From: Gluconobacter potus
GTDB lineage: Bacteria > Pseudomonadota > Alphaproteobacteria > Acetobacterales > Acetobacteraceae
Direction: 5' to 3'
Assembly (NCBI RefSeq): GCF_015244705.1
Contig: NZ_JABCQF010000005.1
Span: 62,001 to 126,000 of the forward strand
DNA: 64,000 nt
Part shown: one piece after another, positions 53,306 through 61,731 of the stretch
Layout of the letters: each line of letters opens with the position of its first letter
Position numbering within the stretch: the stretch's first letter is position 1
Position numbers and translations under genes: made by a program
The notes under the pieces: model-generated
Told to the model about the DNA's origin: nothing
Seen by the model: the letters and a program-made list of their open reading frames with translations, nothing else
Database searches by the model: none

Positions 53306-54487
53306 ATGCTGACCGGAACGCGACACGCCCCCTTGCCCACCTTCATGGATGCTGACCAGCGGGCGCTGTGGAGCGACTGGCTCACGCGTACGGTGCTGCC
53401 GGCATGGAGCGGCGTCGGGTTTGATCGCGGGCGGCGCCTTTATCATGAGCGACTGACATTTTCCGGAGAACCGCTGGTTCTGCCCGCCTCGCGCCTGATG
53501 GTGCAGGCGCGGCAGATCTCGACATTCTGTCGGGCTGCGCTGGACGGGCTGCATGACGCTTCGGCGCAGGCGCTGGCATGTCTGGAAGAAGTCGAGCGGC
53601 TTTACCGGCACCGGGACGGGCAGGCGGGATGGATCTTTTCCGTGGCGCCTGACGGGTCGCCGGTCGGGACGCAGCGCGATCTTTATGCGCATGCCTTCAT
53701 TCTCTTTGCTTATGGCTGGGCTTACCGGTTGAGCGGCAACCCGGATTTCCTCGCGGTGGCGCGGCAGACGGTTGTGGAGCTTCACCAGATCTTCGCGGCG
53801 GAGCATGGCGGGTTTCTGGATGAAGTGTCGCTGACGGCACCGGGGGTTACGGGAGCTGTGCGGCATCAGAACCCGCACATGCATCTGCTTGAGGCGTTTC
53901 TGGTGCTGTTCGAGGTATCGGGAGACAGCTTTTATCTGGATGAGGCGACGGCTCTGGTGCGTCTGGCGCTGGAGCGGCTGATCCAGCCGGGGTCCGGAGT
54001 GTTGCCCGAGGAGTTCGGGCCGGACTGGCGGCCTGTGGCGGCTGCGGGGGAAAACCGGGCGGAGCCGGGGCATCTGTTCGAATGGTCCTGGCTGCTGGGG
54101 GATTATCTGCGTCTGAATCCTGGGGCGCAGGACGCCGGGGCGATCCGGCAGGCTGCGGATGGGCTGTTCGCGTTCGGGATGCGTCATGGAGTGATGTCGG
54201 GGGTGCAGGGACCCGCAGTGCGGGATGCCATTGCGGATGATGGACGCTCCCTGGAAAACGCGACGCGGATCTGGCCGCAGACCGAGCTGTGCCGCCTGCT
54301 GGTCTGCCGAAACGAGAGGCCGGAGATCCTGCGGGGCCTGACGGAGCATTTCTTCGGGACGTTCATCCCCGACAGCACGCGTGCTGTGTGGATCGACCGG
54401 TTTGATGCATCCGGAAAGGCGAGCGTTTCGGACGTGCCAGCCAGTTCACTTTATCATATCTATGGCGCGGCGCGGGAGTTCTGCTGA
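53306..54487 (+). CDS. AGE-superfamily (N-acylglucosamine 2-epimerase / mannose isomerase-like) protein
   Basis: A protein of about 393 residues with an (alpha/alpha)6-barrel pattern. Motifs include RLMVQARQISTFCRAALDG (about 63-81), DLYAHAFILFAYGWAYRLSGNPDFL (about 124-148), RHQNPHMHLLEAFLVLFEVSGDSFYLDEA (about 185-213) and EPGHLFEWSWLLGDYLRL, the last containing the H and E-W residues of the active site in this family. Members isomerise or epimerise mannose/glucose-type sugars or their phosphates. ATG 53306 is chosen, although MDADQ at 53345 is possible. It probably acts on free or phosphorylated mannose/fructose. Confidence 0.85.
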   Translation: MLTGTRHAPLPTFMDADQRALWSDWLTRTVLPAWSGVGFDRGRRLYHERLTFSGEPLVLPASRLMVQARQISTFCRAALDGLHDASAQALACLEEVERLYRHRDGQAGWIFSVAPDGSPVGTQRDLYAHAFILFAYGWAYRLSGNPDFLAVARQTVVELHQIFAAEHGGFLDEVSLTAPGVTGAVRHQNPHMHLLEAFLVLFEVSGDSFYLDEATALVRLALERLIQPGSGVLPEEFGPDWRPVAAAGENRAEPGHLFEWSWLLGDYLRLNPGAQDAGAIRQAADGLFAFGMRHGVMSGVQGPAVRDAIADDGRSLENATRIWPQTELCRLLVCRNERPEILRGLTEHFFGTFIPDSTRAVWIDRFDASGKASVSDVPASSLYHIYGAAREFC

Positions 54488-54611
54488 AGCGGCAAGGGTG
54501 GACCTGCTGTCCAGCTATGTTAGCGTGACCCCGGGTCGGTATGATTCTGGCAGCGACGGTTTCCGACTTCTGGCAGGTGCTGCCCTGAACGTTCTCTGAA
54601 GGAGAAATACG

Positions 54612-55049
54612 GTGCGTTACTCAAACGGTATTTTCGCGGTTCTTGCGGCAGCTGGCCTTGTCGTGTCTTCGGCTCATGCCCAGTCCATCCCGGGCGTTGG
54701 CAGCGCGGGCAATGCCATGAGCGGCATGTCGGGCATGAGTGGCATGACGGGTGGCACCGGCATGATGAGCAGCATGCTTCCGAACATTTCTTCCGCCAGC
54801 ACGGGCAATGTCGCCGGTGTTCTGAGTTACTGTGTGCAGAACAATTATCTGAGCGGCAGCGGCGCGACCTCGGCCCTGAGCAGCCTGACCGGCAAGCAGG
54901 GCGTGACGTCGTCCAGCGACTATACGGCCGGTCAGCAGGGGCAGCTTCTGACGGGGGGCAGCAACGCGTTCTCGCTGTCGAGCCTGAAGGGGCAGATGAA
55001 GCAGAAAATGTGCAACATGGTTCTCAGCCGCGCGAAGAATCTTCTTTGA
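54612..55049 (+). CDS. DUF2501-family exported protein (YjjA-like)
   Basis: A 145-residue periplasmic protein. A signal peptide (SNGIFAVLAAAGLVVSSAHA) is followed by a Gly/Met/Ser-rich repeat (GMSGMSGMTGG, about 37-47) and then VAGVLSYCVQNNYLSGSGATSALSSL, the block I associate with DUF2501 (E. coli YjjA). It ends with KQKMCNMVLSRAKNLL; Cys in the middle and near the end could pair. The start is GTG with AAGGAGAA before it. The function of the family is unknown. The Met-rich run might bind copper or simply be flexible. Confidence 0.8.
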   Translation: MRYSNGIFAVLAAAGLVVSSAHAQSIPGVGSAGNAMSGMSGMSGMTGGTGMMSSMLPNISSASTGNVAGVLSYCVQNNYLSGSGATSALSSLTGKQGVTSSSDYTAGQQGQLLTGGSNAFSLSSLKGQMKQKMCNMVLSRAKNLL

Positions 55050-55127
55050 TCTGAATGGGATGTTCCGGTCTGTCGTGGTTCTGACGGGGCAGGCTGGAAT
55101 ATTTCCGGGAAAAGGACAGCTGGATCA

Positions 55128-56117
55128 GTGAAGTATCTCGTGACGGGTGGCGCCGGGTTTGTCGGCAGTCATCTGGCGCAGGCTCTGGTGGATGCCGGGC
55201 ATGACGTTGTCGTTCTGGACAATCTGAGCACGGGTCATCGTGCTGCCGTGCCGCAGGGTGCGGAATTCCTGCATGTTGATCTGGCGGATGTGGAAGCGAC
55301 GGACCGCGCGGTGTCGTCAGGGCGGTGGGATGCGGTGCTGCATTTTGCGGCTCTCTCGATCGTTGGCGAGAGCATGCGGCAGCCTTTCCTGTATCTGAGA
55401 CATAATTACATCACGTCCCTGAACCTGATCGAGGCCTGCACGCGGCATGGCGTGACGCGTTTTGTCTTTCCATCGACAGCGGCGCTGTTTGGTGGCGAAG
55501 AGCAGATGCCGCTTATTTCGGCTGAAGCTCCGATTGATCCGGGATCGCCTTATGGCGAGAGCAAGTATCTGATCGAGCGGGCCCTTGTGTGGGCGGACCG
55601 GATCTGCGGCATGAAGAGTGCGTGTCTGCGGTATTTCAACGCGGCGGGTGCGGATGCGCAGGGACGTCTTGGGGAGGATCACCGGCCGGAGACGCATCTG
55701 ATTCCGCTGACGATTGATGCTGCTCTTGGGCGTCGTCCCGGGCTGAAGCTGTTCGGAAACGATTATCCGACGCGTGATGGCACCTGTGTGCGCGATTATA
55801 TCCATGTGGCCGATCTTGCCGATGCGCATATCCGGGTCATGAGCCAGCTCGATCAGCGGTCTGTGACCTATAATCTGGGCAATGGGCTGGGTTTTACCAA
55901 TCTGGAAGTTGTCCAGAGTGTCGAGCGTGTCAGTGGCCGGAAGGTGCCCTGGGAATGGGCGCCACGACGTGGAGGCGATCCGGCCGTTCTGGTGGCGGAT
56001 TCTACCGAGATCCGTCGGGAAACGGGGTGGGACCCGCGTTTCAGCCGTCTCGATGATATCGTCGAGACGGCCCTGCGCTGGCGTGTGGACCATCCGGACG
56101 GGTATGGCGCCGCTTAA
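55128..56117 (+). CDS. galE: UDP-glucose 4-epimerase
   Basis: A 329-residue cytoplasmic NAD-dependent enzyme interconverting UDP-glucose and UDP-galactose for polysaccharide and LPS building blocks. The NAD site is YLVTGGAGFVGSHLAQAL at the N-terminus, followed by DNLSTGH, AALSIVGES and NYITSLNLIEAC. The catalytic YGESK (Y-x3-K) lies near residue 143, and RYFNAAGAD and RDGTCVRDYIHVADLADAH complete the GalE pattern. The Ser-Ser-x-Ala-Val-Tyr-Gly strip is STAALFGG here. The start is GTG. Its stop shares TTAA with that of the convergent ybaK gene. Confidence 0.92.
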   Translation: MKYLVTGGAGFVGSHLAQALVDAGHDVVVLDNLSTGHRAAVPQGAEFLHVDLADVEATDRAVSSGRWDAVLHFAALSIVGESMRQPFLYLRHNYITSLNLIEACTRHGVTRFVFPSTAALFGGEEQMPLISAEAPIDPGSPYGESKYLIERALVWADRICGMKSACLRYFNAAGADAQGRLGEDHRPETHLIPLTIDAALGRRPGLKLFGNDYPTRDGTCVRDYIHVADLADAHIRVMSQLDQRSVTYNLGNGLGFTNLEVVQSVERVSGRKVPWEWAPRRGGDPAVLVADSTEIRRETGWDPRFSRLDDIVETALRWRVDHPDGYGAA

Positions 56118-56617
56118 AGCGGTTTGACCAGATCGGCCGTGATGCCGTTCGTCGCGGTCAGGGCGTCTTCTGGGGAAAGTGCGATCAGCAGGCCCTGGTT
56201 TCCGCCGTTGATGACGACGGGTGGGCCGTCCATGCCGCATTGCTCGAAGGCGGTGGGGACGGTGCTGCGCTGGCCGAAGGGGCTGACACCGCCGATGCGG
56301 TAGCCGGTGCGCTGTTCGGCGTCGGGGCGCGACAGCATCTTGGCTTTGCGGCCTCCGAAAGCCTGCGCCACGCGGGCGAAATCCAGTTCGCGGTCCGCGG
56401 GCAGCACGACGCAGGCGGGTCGTCCGTCGATCTGGACCATCAGTGTCTTGAGGACGTGGTCCGGCGACAGGCCGAGTGCTGCTGCGGCGGCCACGCCGAG
56501 TTTTCCCGCCGAGGGATCGTAGTCATAGACATGGCGTTCATAGGAAATGCCGAGCGCGTCCAGTGTCAGGGTCGCGGATGTGTCCTGCACGCTTGTCCTC
56601 CTGTCCTGTGCGGTCAT
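56114..56617 (-). CDS. ybaK: YbaK/EbsC-family Cys-tRNA(Pro) deacylase
   Basis: A 167-residue aminoacyl-tRNA editing protein that frees tRNA-Pro from mis-attached cysteine. The family pattern is clear: LDALGISYERHVYDYDPSA, then AAAALGLSPDHVLKTLMVQIDGRPACVVLPADRELD (the catalytic Lys region, VLKTL), GYRIGGVSPFGQRSTVPTAFE (the GGISPFG-type motif) and PPVVINGGNQGLLIALSP. The frame runs on to 56671, but ATG 56617 fits the family length. Neither start has a clear ribosome site. It is convergent with galE, with overlapping stop codons. Confidence 0.92.
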   Translation of the reverse strand: MTAQDRRTSVQDTSATLTLDALGISYERHVYDYDPSAGKLGVAAAAALGLSPDHVLKTLMVQIDGRPACVVLPADRELDFARVAQAFGGRKAKMLSRPDAEQRTGYRIGGVSPFGQRSTVPTAFEQCGMDGPPVVINGGNQGLLIALSPEDALTATNGITADLVKPL

Positions 56618-56697
56618 CGTGAGGTGTTCAGGATGGCAGGCGCGGGCGTCCGATGCTAGGGTCAGGACCATGATTCAACAGCGTTTCGTCCGCAACC

Positions 56698-57105
56698 ATG
56701 GCTGCTAGTCTGCTGGCCTGCATGCTGGCTTCGGCCCTGCATTACCGGCTGCCGCCGCGCATCCTGCCTGCGATCCAGCGGGTCGAGGGCGGAACGATGG
56801 GGCATGTCAGCACGAATACGGACGGGTCGGTTGATATCGGGCTCATGCAGATCAATTCGCGCTGGATTTTGCCCATTGCGTCCATGATTCATCAGCCGGT
56901 GCCGCAGGTTGCGGCGCGACTGGCGCTTGATCCGTGTTTCAACATCGCGGCGGCGGCCATGATCCTGCGCAGGGCGCTGGATGACGAGCATGGCAATCTG
57001 ATGAAGGCCATCGGGGATTATCATTCCCGGACGCTGCCGCTCAATCTGGATTATCAGCGTAAGGTGGTGGCCGCGGCGGCGGCGCTCTATCTGCGTCAGG
57101 GGTGA
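56698..57105 (+). CDS. Lytic transglycosylase, small SLT-domain protein
   Basis: A 135-residue protein made almost entirely of one SLT (lysozyme-like) domain. The catalytic Glu is in AIQRVEGGTMGHVS (about residue 28), followed by GLMQINSRWILPIA and a KAIGDYHSRT strip, as in VirB1-type or IagB-type enzymes. These cut peptidoglycan to make room for envelope machines. A short hydrophobic N-terminus (AASLLACMLASAL) could serve for export. No secretion system is nearby, so the partner is unknown. Confidence 0.85.
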   Translation: MAASLLACMLASALHYRLPPRILPAIQRVEGGTMGHVSTNTDGSVDIGLMQINSRWILPIASMIHQPVPQVAARLALDPCFNIAAAAMILRRALDDEHGNLMKAIGDYHSRTLPLNLDYQRKVVAAAAALYLRQG

Positions 57106-57136
57106 GGGGCTCTGGTGAGGTGGTCAGGCGGGATGT

Positions 57137-57149
57137 GTTACTTTATAAC
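57137..57149. promoter_or_regulatory. Zur-like palindrome upstream of znuA
   Basis: GTTACTTTATAAC has GTTA and TAAC arms around CTTTA in an otherwise GC-rich gap, 30 bp before the znuA start. It resembles half of the AT-rich Zur consensus (TGTTATAA-type). Binding of Zur-Zn here would repress zinc uptake. The match is partial and by eye; it could also be part of a -10 region. Confidence 0.4.
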
Positions 57150-57178
57150 GCTACACCCATGACGCTTTCCCGAGGAAA

Positions 57179-58066
57179 ATGATGCGCTGTTTCCTGGCTT
57201 TTCTGCTGGCTGGCCTGATACTGGGCAGCCTTGGGAGCGGTTTGGCCGCTGCTCAGGCCGGGCCTTCCCGAACTCCGGTATCCGTCGTGTGTGCGGAAGC
57301 GGCGTGGTGCGATGTGGCGGCGCAGATCGGTGGGGCAGATGTTCAGACCCATGCCCTTCTCGCGACACCGGGGATTGATCCGCATGACCTGACGCCGTCG
57401 CCTTCCATGGCGCGGGCCATGGCGGGGGCGACGATCGCGGTGGTGAACGGCGCGACCTATGATGACTGGGCGCTGCCGTTTGCGGCGTCCGTGCCCGGAA
57501 AGATCGTGGTGGCGGGGATTGCCGGATGGCAGCCCGGCGATAATCCGCATCTTTTTCTTGATCCTGAAGCGGTAGGAAAAGTCGCGCATGTTTTTGCGGA
57601 CATGCTGGCGCATCAGCCGGGGATTTCGGCATCGGATGTGGACGCGCGGCTGGGGGCGTTCCTGAAGGAACTCGACGGTGTGAAAGCCCGTCTGGCCGCG
57701 ATGAAGGCGCGTCATGAGTCCGTGCCTGTGGCGGCCGTCGAGCCGGTTGGGGAGACGCTGCTCCGGGATGCGGGGCTGGATGTCGTGGATGAGAGTTTTG
57801 CGCTGGCGATCATGAACCATGCGGAGCCGTCGCCCCGGGATGTGGCGCAGGTTGATACGCTGGTTGACGGGCGCAAGGTGCGGATGCTGATTACCAATCC
57901 GGCCATTCATTCCCCGCAGATCGACCGGCTGGTGGATCGGGCGCAGGCGGTGGGGCTGCCGGTCGTGGCGATTGGCGAGACGCTGCCGCCGGGTCAGTCC
58001 TGGCAGGGCTGGGTTCATGGCATTCTTCAGACGGTGGATCAGGCGATGGGTGATGGTGGACGCTAA
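57179..58066 (+). CDS. znuA: Zinc ABC transporter, periplasmic binding protein
   Basis: A 295-residue class-A-I metal-binding protein. The signal peptide MMRCFLAFLLAGLILGSLGS leads to VSVVCAEAAWCDVAAQIGGADVQTHALL. Metal-ligand histidines appear in GIDPHDLTPSPS, GDNPHLFLDPEA and IMNHAEPSP; the fourth position may be Asp or His in NPAIHSPQIDR. The His-rich loop of E. coli ZnuA is absent. GAGGAAA lies before the ATG. The following znuC and znuB overlap, so this is one operon. Zinc is the likely metal; manganese is not excluded. Confidence 0.85.
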   Translation: MMRCFLAFLLAGLILGSLGSGLAAAQAGPSRTPVSVVCAEAAWCDVAAQIGGADVQTHALLATPGIDPHDLTPSPSMARAMAGATIAVVNGATYDDWALPFAASVPGKIVVAGIAGWQPGDNPHLFLDPEAVGKVAHVFADMLAHQPGISASDVDARLGAFLKELDGVKARLAAMKARHESVPVAAVEPVGETLLRDAGLDVVDESFALAIMNHAEPSPRDVAQVDTLVDGRKVRMLITNPAIHSPQIDRLVDRAQAVGLPVVAIGETLPPGQSWQGWVHGILQTVDQAMGDGGR

Positions 58067-58742
58067 AAGAGTCTGCTGTCAGCCGGAACGCGGGCTGGTC
58101 CTGCGGGATGTGACGCTCACCGCGGGATCGACCTGCGTGTTGCGCGATGCCTCGCTGACGGTGCCGCTTTCGGGGATGACGCTTCTGTCCGGGCGCAACG
58201 GGGCCGGGAAGTCCACGCTGCTGCGGGCGATGCTGGGGCTGATTCCGCTTCAGGGCGGTGAGATCCTCACCCATGGTCTGCCACCGGCGCAGGCGCGGCA
58301 GCATATCGGTTACATGCCGCAGAGTGTGACGGATGCGGCGCTGCTGCTTCCGGCAGTCAGTCATGTGCGGGCGGCGGTGGACGGGTTGCGCTGGGGGCTG
58401 CCGCTGCGTCTGCGGCCACGGCGTGAGGAAGCGGACCGGCTTCTGGCGCTGACGGGGGCTTCGGCGTTTGCGCATCGTCCGCTCGGGCTGTTGTCCGGAG
58501 GGGAGCGGCAGCGGGTGGGTCTGGCGCAGGCTCTGGCGGGAAAGCCGGATCTGCTGCTGCTGGATGAGCCTCTGGCGGCGCTCGATCAGGCGGGGCAGGA
58601 GCAGACGGTGCGGCTGCTGATGGATCTGACGGAGCGTCTGGGGATCGGGATTGTCCTGACGTCGCATGAGACGGAAGCGCTGGCCGGGGCCGTGACGCGC
58701 GTTGTGCAGCTTGCGGACGGGGAGCTGCATGTTCGAGTTTGA
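58053..58742 (+). CDS. znuC: Zinc ABC transporter, ATPase
   Basis: A 229-residue ABC ATPase of the ZnuC/MntB group. Walker A SGRNGAGKST near residue 48, Q-loop GYMPQSV, signature LSGGERQRVGLAQAL, Walker B LLLLDEP and an H-loop TSHETEAL are in order. The start ATG at 58053 lies inside the last 14 bp of znuA, and the stop overlaps znuB by 14 bp, so the three are coupled. The protein is slightly short and has GRNGAGKS in place of the more usual GPNGAGKS. Confidence 0.87.
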   Translation: MVDAKRVCCQPERGLVLRDVTLTAGSTCVLRDASLTVPLSGMTLLSGRNGAGKSTLLRAMLGLIPLQGGEILTHGLPPAQARQHIGYMPQSVTDAALLLPAVSHVRAAVDGLRWGLPLRLRPRREEADRLLALTGASAFAHRPLGLLSGGERQRVGLAQALAGKPDLLLLDEPLAALDQAGQEQTVRLLMDLTERLGIGIVLTSHETEALAGAVTRVVQLADGELHVRV

Positions 58743-59535
58743 TTTCATGCGCCATGCCTTTGTGGGCGCGGCGGTCGTGTCGGTTCTGGCGGGGACGGTT
58801 GGCTGGTTCCTGATGCTGCGGCGTCAGGCGTTTGCCGCCCATGCGCTGTCCCATATCGGGTTCAGCGGGGCGGCCGGGGCGGTGTGGCTCGGCTTTCCGC
58901 CGCTGTCGGGGATGGTGGTGTTCAGTCTGATGGCCGGGTTTGCCATCGGGGCCGAGCGCGAAGGGGAGCGCGGTGTTCCGGCCCAGCGCGACAGCACGAT
59001 CGGGCTTGTTCTGGCGGCCAGTCTGGGGCTTGGGGCTTGGTTCCTGCATATGAGCAACCGGGGTTCCAGCCTCGCGACGACGCTTCTGTTCGGCGATGTG
59101 CTCGGGATCGACATGCGGACGCTGGAGGCGCTGTGCGGCGTGGCCGTGCTGTGTCTGGGGCTGCTGGCGTTTCTGGGGCGGCGGCTGCTGTTTGCCAGTC
59201 TGGCGCCGGAAGTGGCGCGGGCGCGGGGTGTGCCGGCGCGGCTGGTCTCGGTCGTGTTCATGGCCGTGGCGGCGCTGGCCTGTGCGGCCTGTGCGGAAGT
59301 GGCCGGGGCGCTTCTGGCGTTCAGTCTGATGATCGGGCCGGCTGCGACGGCGCTAAAGCTCGGGCTGGGGCCGCTGGCCGGGATTGCGCTTTCGGTCGGG
59401 CTGGCGCTGGGGCTGTCATGGGGCGGGCTGATGCTGTCCTGGGTGACGGACGCGCCCGTGCCGTTCTGGATCGGGCTTGGAGCCGCCCTGTCCTACGCGC
59501 TGGCCGATCTGTGGCGGCGGTTCAGAAGTCTGTAA
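58729..59535 (+). CDS. znuB: Zinc ABC transporter, permease
   Basis: A 268-residue inner-membrane permease with about eight hydrophobic helices, of the ABC-3 family. Visible blocks are VGWFLMLRRQAFAAHALSHIGFSGAAGAV near the start (the ATPase-contact segment FxxLRxxAFxGHALSH), STIGLVLAASLGLG, LLFGDVLGI and ACAEVAGALLAFSLMIGPAATALKL. It begins inside znuC. The C-terminal coding end overlaps a possible small ORF on the opposite strand. Confidence 0.88.
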   Translation: MFEFDFMRHAFVGAAVVSVLAGTVGWFLMLRRQAFAAHALSHIGFSGAAGAVWLGFPPLSGMVVFSLMAGFAIGAEREGERGVPAQRDSTIGLVLAASLGLGAWFLHMSNRGSSLATTLLFGDVLGIDMRTLEALCGVAVLCLGLLAFLGRRLLFASLAPEVARARGVPARLVSVVFMAVAALACAACAEVAGALLAFSLMIGPAATALKLGLGPLAGIALSVGLALGLSWGGLMLSWVTDAPVPFWIGLGAALSYALADLWRRFRSL

Positions 59536-59650
59536 GGCCGGACAGCCTGAAATGGATCAGCATGATGAATGCGACCAGCATCACATGCATGATGATCAGC
59601 GCTTTCGTGCCGATAACCGGAACATCATTGGTTGTGTCAGGTGTCTGCAT
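59522..59650 (-). CDS. Possible 42-residue single-span membrane protein
   Basis: A short open frame on the minus strand: ATG at 59650, stop at 59522. The peptide has a polar start (MQTPDTTNDVPVIGTK) and then one Met/Ile/Leu/Val-rich hydrophobic helix (ALIIMHVMLVAFIMLIHF). AGGA is 9 nt before the ATG. It overlaps the end of znuB by 14 bp, in the 235-bp gap before the sugar permease. The shape is that of small inner-membrane proteins, but chance occurrence is possible. No family recognised. Confidence 0.4.
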   Translation of the reverse strand: MQTPDTTNDVPVIGTKALIIMHVMLVAFIMLIHFRLSGLTDF

Positions 59651-59770
59651 AAGGCGTATCCTGACGGTCTTCGGGTGTCATAGTCAATCCTGATCGTGTT
59701 TTCGGACCAATTTGTGGCGGTTTTCTGCCGGGCCTGAAAAACCATTCGTTTTGTGATATGTTATCTCACT

Positions 59771-61255
59771 ATGGAAAACGATACGAAAACAGTCCGAACC
59801 GGACGGGATCACATCGATCCCGCGTCCATCGAAGTTTCTCCAAACGCCAAGCTGATGCTGATTCTGGCCGCTGTGGTCGCCGCGATCTGCGGTGGTCTCT
59901 ATGGCTATGACACGGGCATCATCTCCGGCACGCTGCCGCTGATCGGCGATGATTTCCGCCTGGGTGCCACCATGAAGGAAAGTGTCGCGTCCGCCATTCT
60001 GCTGGGGGCGATTTTCGGTGCTTTTGTTGCTGGCGGTCTGTCGGAAAAATACGGACGGCGGAACACCACCTGCATGGTGAGTGGTCTGTTCGTGGCTGGG
60101 GCGACGGCCTGTTCGCTGGCGCCGGATGTGTGGAGCCTGATCGCTTCGCGCTTCGTGTTGGGGCTGGCAGTTGGGGGTTCGACGCAGGTCGTGCCGATGT
60201 ATATTTCCGAGCTGGCGCCGCAGGAGCGTCGTGGCACGCTGGTCACGATGTTCAACGTGGCCATCGGTCTGGGCATTCTGATCGCCAACATCATCGGCTT
60301 TACGGAGCGTGTGAACTGGGGCTGGCGGCCGATGGTCGGTGTTGCGGCCATTCCGGCGGCCATCGTGTTCGTCTCGATGTTCTTCATGCCCAAGAGCCCG
60401 CGCTGGGCTGCTGAGAACGAGGGCATGAAGAGTGCCATCATCCAGCTCGGCCGGATCCGCACGACCAAGCGGGCCATCCGCCGCGAGGTGCAGACCATCC
60501 GCGAGAATGCGGAAGGGATCGATCCTAAAAACCGTGGCTGGCGCGGTCTGTTCCAGCCCTGGGTTCGCCCGGCGCTCGTGGCCGCCCTTGGCGTTGCGTT
60601 CTTCACGCAGTGCGGCGGTCTGGAAATGATGATCTACTATACGCCGACCTTCCTGAACGATGCAGGCTTTGGCACGTCGTCCGCGCTTCTGGCGTCGCTG
60701 GGTGTGGCGGTGATCTACTGCATCATGACGTTCCTGGGCTGCATGTTCGTGGACCGGATCGGTCGTCGTCGCCTGATGCTCATCATGGGACCGGGTGCGG
60801 CTCTGTCGCTGGTCGGGCTTGGCGTGATGTTCCTGAGCCATCCGGCTCCGGGCAGCGTGGGCGCCTACATGATTGTCGTGTTTCTGCTGCTGTTCATGAT
60901 GTTCAATTCCGGCGGAATCCAGGTCTGCGGCTGGCTGCTGGGGGCCGAGATGTTCCCGCTGTCGATGCGTGGACAGGCGACATCGCTGCATGCCGCGACG
61001 CTGTGGGGGGCCGATCTGCTGGTGACCAGCACGGCGCTGAGCATGGCTGAAGCCATCGGGCTGAGCTGGACGATGTGGTTCTATGCGTTCGTGAACCTGG
61101 CATCCGTGGTCTTCGTGTTCTTCTTCGTGCCGGAAACGGCTGGTGCGTCGCTTGAGGACATCGAAGAGGCGCTGATTGAAAAGCGCTTCCGTCCGACGCC
61201 GGGAAATACCCGGATCGTGCAGAGCGATGACGGGGACGCCGAAGCCGCTGCATGA
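59771..61255 (+). CDS. MFS sugar:proton symporter (GalP/XylE-like sugar porter)
   Basis: A 494-residue twelve-helix permease. Sugar-porter motifs are all present: GGLYGYDTGIISGTLPLI in helix 1, GGLSEKYGRR after helix 2, PMYISELAPQERRGTLVT, PKSPRW after helix 6, QCGGLEMMIYYTPTF in helix 7, FVDRIGRRRLMLI, and PETAGASLEDIEEAL at the end. The G-R motif and PETxG are diagnostic. The family takes up glucose, galactose, xylose or related sugars with H+. ATG 59771 gives MENDTKT; an upstream ATG at 59753 is in frame. It stands alone, apart from the possible small ORF. Confidence 0.9.
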   Translation: MENDTKTVRTGRDHIDPASIEVSPNAKLMLILAAVVAAICGGLYGYDTGIISGTLPLIGDDFRLGATMKESVASAILLGAIFGAFVAGGLSEKYGRRNTTCMVSGLFVAGATACSLAPDVWSLIASRFVLGLAVGGSTQVVPMYISELAPQERRGTLVTMFNVAIGLGILIANIIGFTERVNWGWRPMVGVAAIPAAIVFVSMFFMPKSPRWAAENEGMKSAIIQLGRIRTTKRAIRREVQTIRENAEGIDPKNRGWRGLFQPWVRPALVAALGVAFFTQCGGLEMMIYYTPTFLNDAGFGTSSALLASLGVAVIYCIMTFLGCMFVDRIGRRRLMLIMGPGAALSLVGLGVMFLSHPAPGSVGAYMIVVFLLLFMMFNSGGIQVCGWLLGAEMFPLSMRGQATSLHAATLWGADLLVTSTALSMAEAIGLSWTMWFYAFVNLASVVFVFFFVPETAGASLEDIEEALIEKRFRPTPGNTRIVQSDDGDAEAAA

Positions 61256-61290
61256 TACGCTTTCCCCTTCATGCAGAAGGGGAACTGACC

Positions 61291-61731
61291 ATGACGGATG
61301 TTATCGCACAAAGGGTTGCTGCCGCACGGTGTGGCAGCAACCCTTCTGTTATCGGGCGTATGAAATCGGGCTGGCTGGTGATTGGTCAGACGCAGCCTCT
61401 GCCGGGCTATTGCCAGCTTCTGGCCGATCCGGTCGTGCCGACGATCAATGATCTTCAGGGCGAGGCTCGCACGCAGTATCTCGCGGATATGGCGGCGGTC
61501 GGGGATGCGCTGCTGGCCGTCACCGATGCGGTGCGGATCAATTACGAGACCTGGTGCAATCTGGCGCCGTCCCTGCACACCCATATCGTTCCGCGCTATG
61601 CCTCCGAAGATCCTGAAAAAGCCACGCGCCCGGCGGGGACGGTCTATGACTACGACGCAGCGCGGCCGTTCAGTCTGGAGCAGGACGGCCCGTTCATGGA
61701 GGCCATGCGGCGTTATCTGGATCTAGCGTGA
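61291..61731 (+). CDS. HIT-like (FHIT/Ap4A hydrolase type) protein
   Basis: A 146-residue protein of the HIT superfamily. The core GRMKSGWLVIGQTQPLPGYCQLL and the C-terminal NYETWCNLAPSLHTHIVPRY match the FHIT/HIT pattern. In the family motif H-x-H-x-H-x-x the corresponding stretch here is S-L-H-T-H-I-V, so the first His is replaced by Ser while the second and third (likely nucleophile) His are kept. AAGGGGAA precedes ATG 61291. The end overlaps the convergent glycosyltransferase gene by 9 bp. Dinucleoside polyphosphate or nucleotide-conjugate hydrolysis is inferred. Confidence 0.82.
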   Translation: MTDVIAQRVAAARCGSNPSVIGRMKSGWLVIGQTQPLPGYCQLLADPVVPTINDLQGEARTQYLADMAAVGDALLAVTDAVRINYETWCNLAPSLHTHIVPRYASEDPEKATRPAGTVYDYDAARPFSLEQDGPFMEAMRRYLDLA

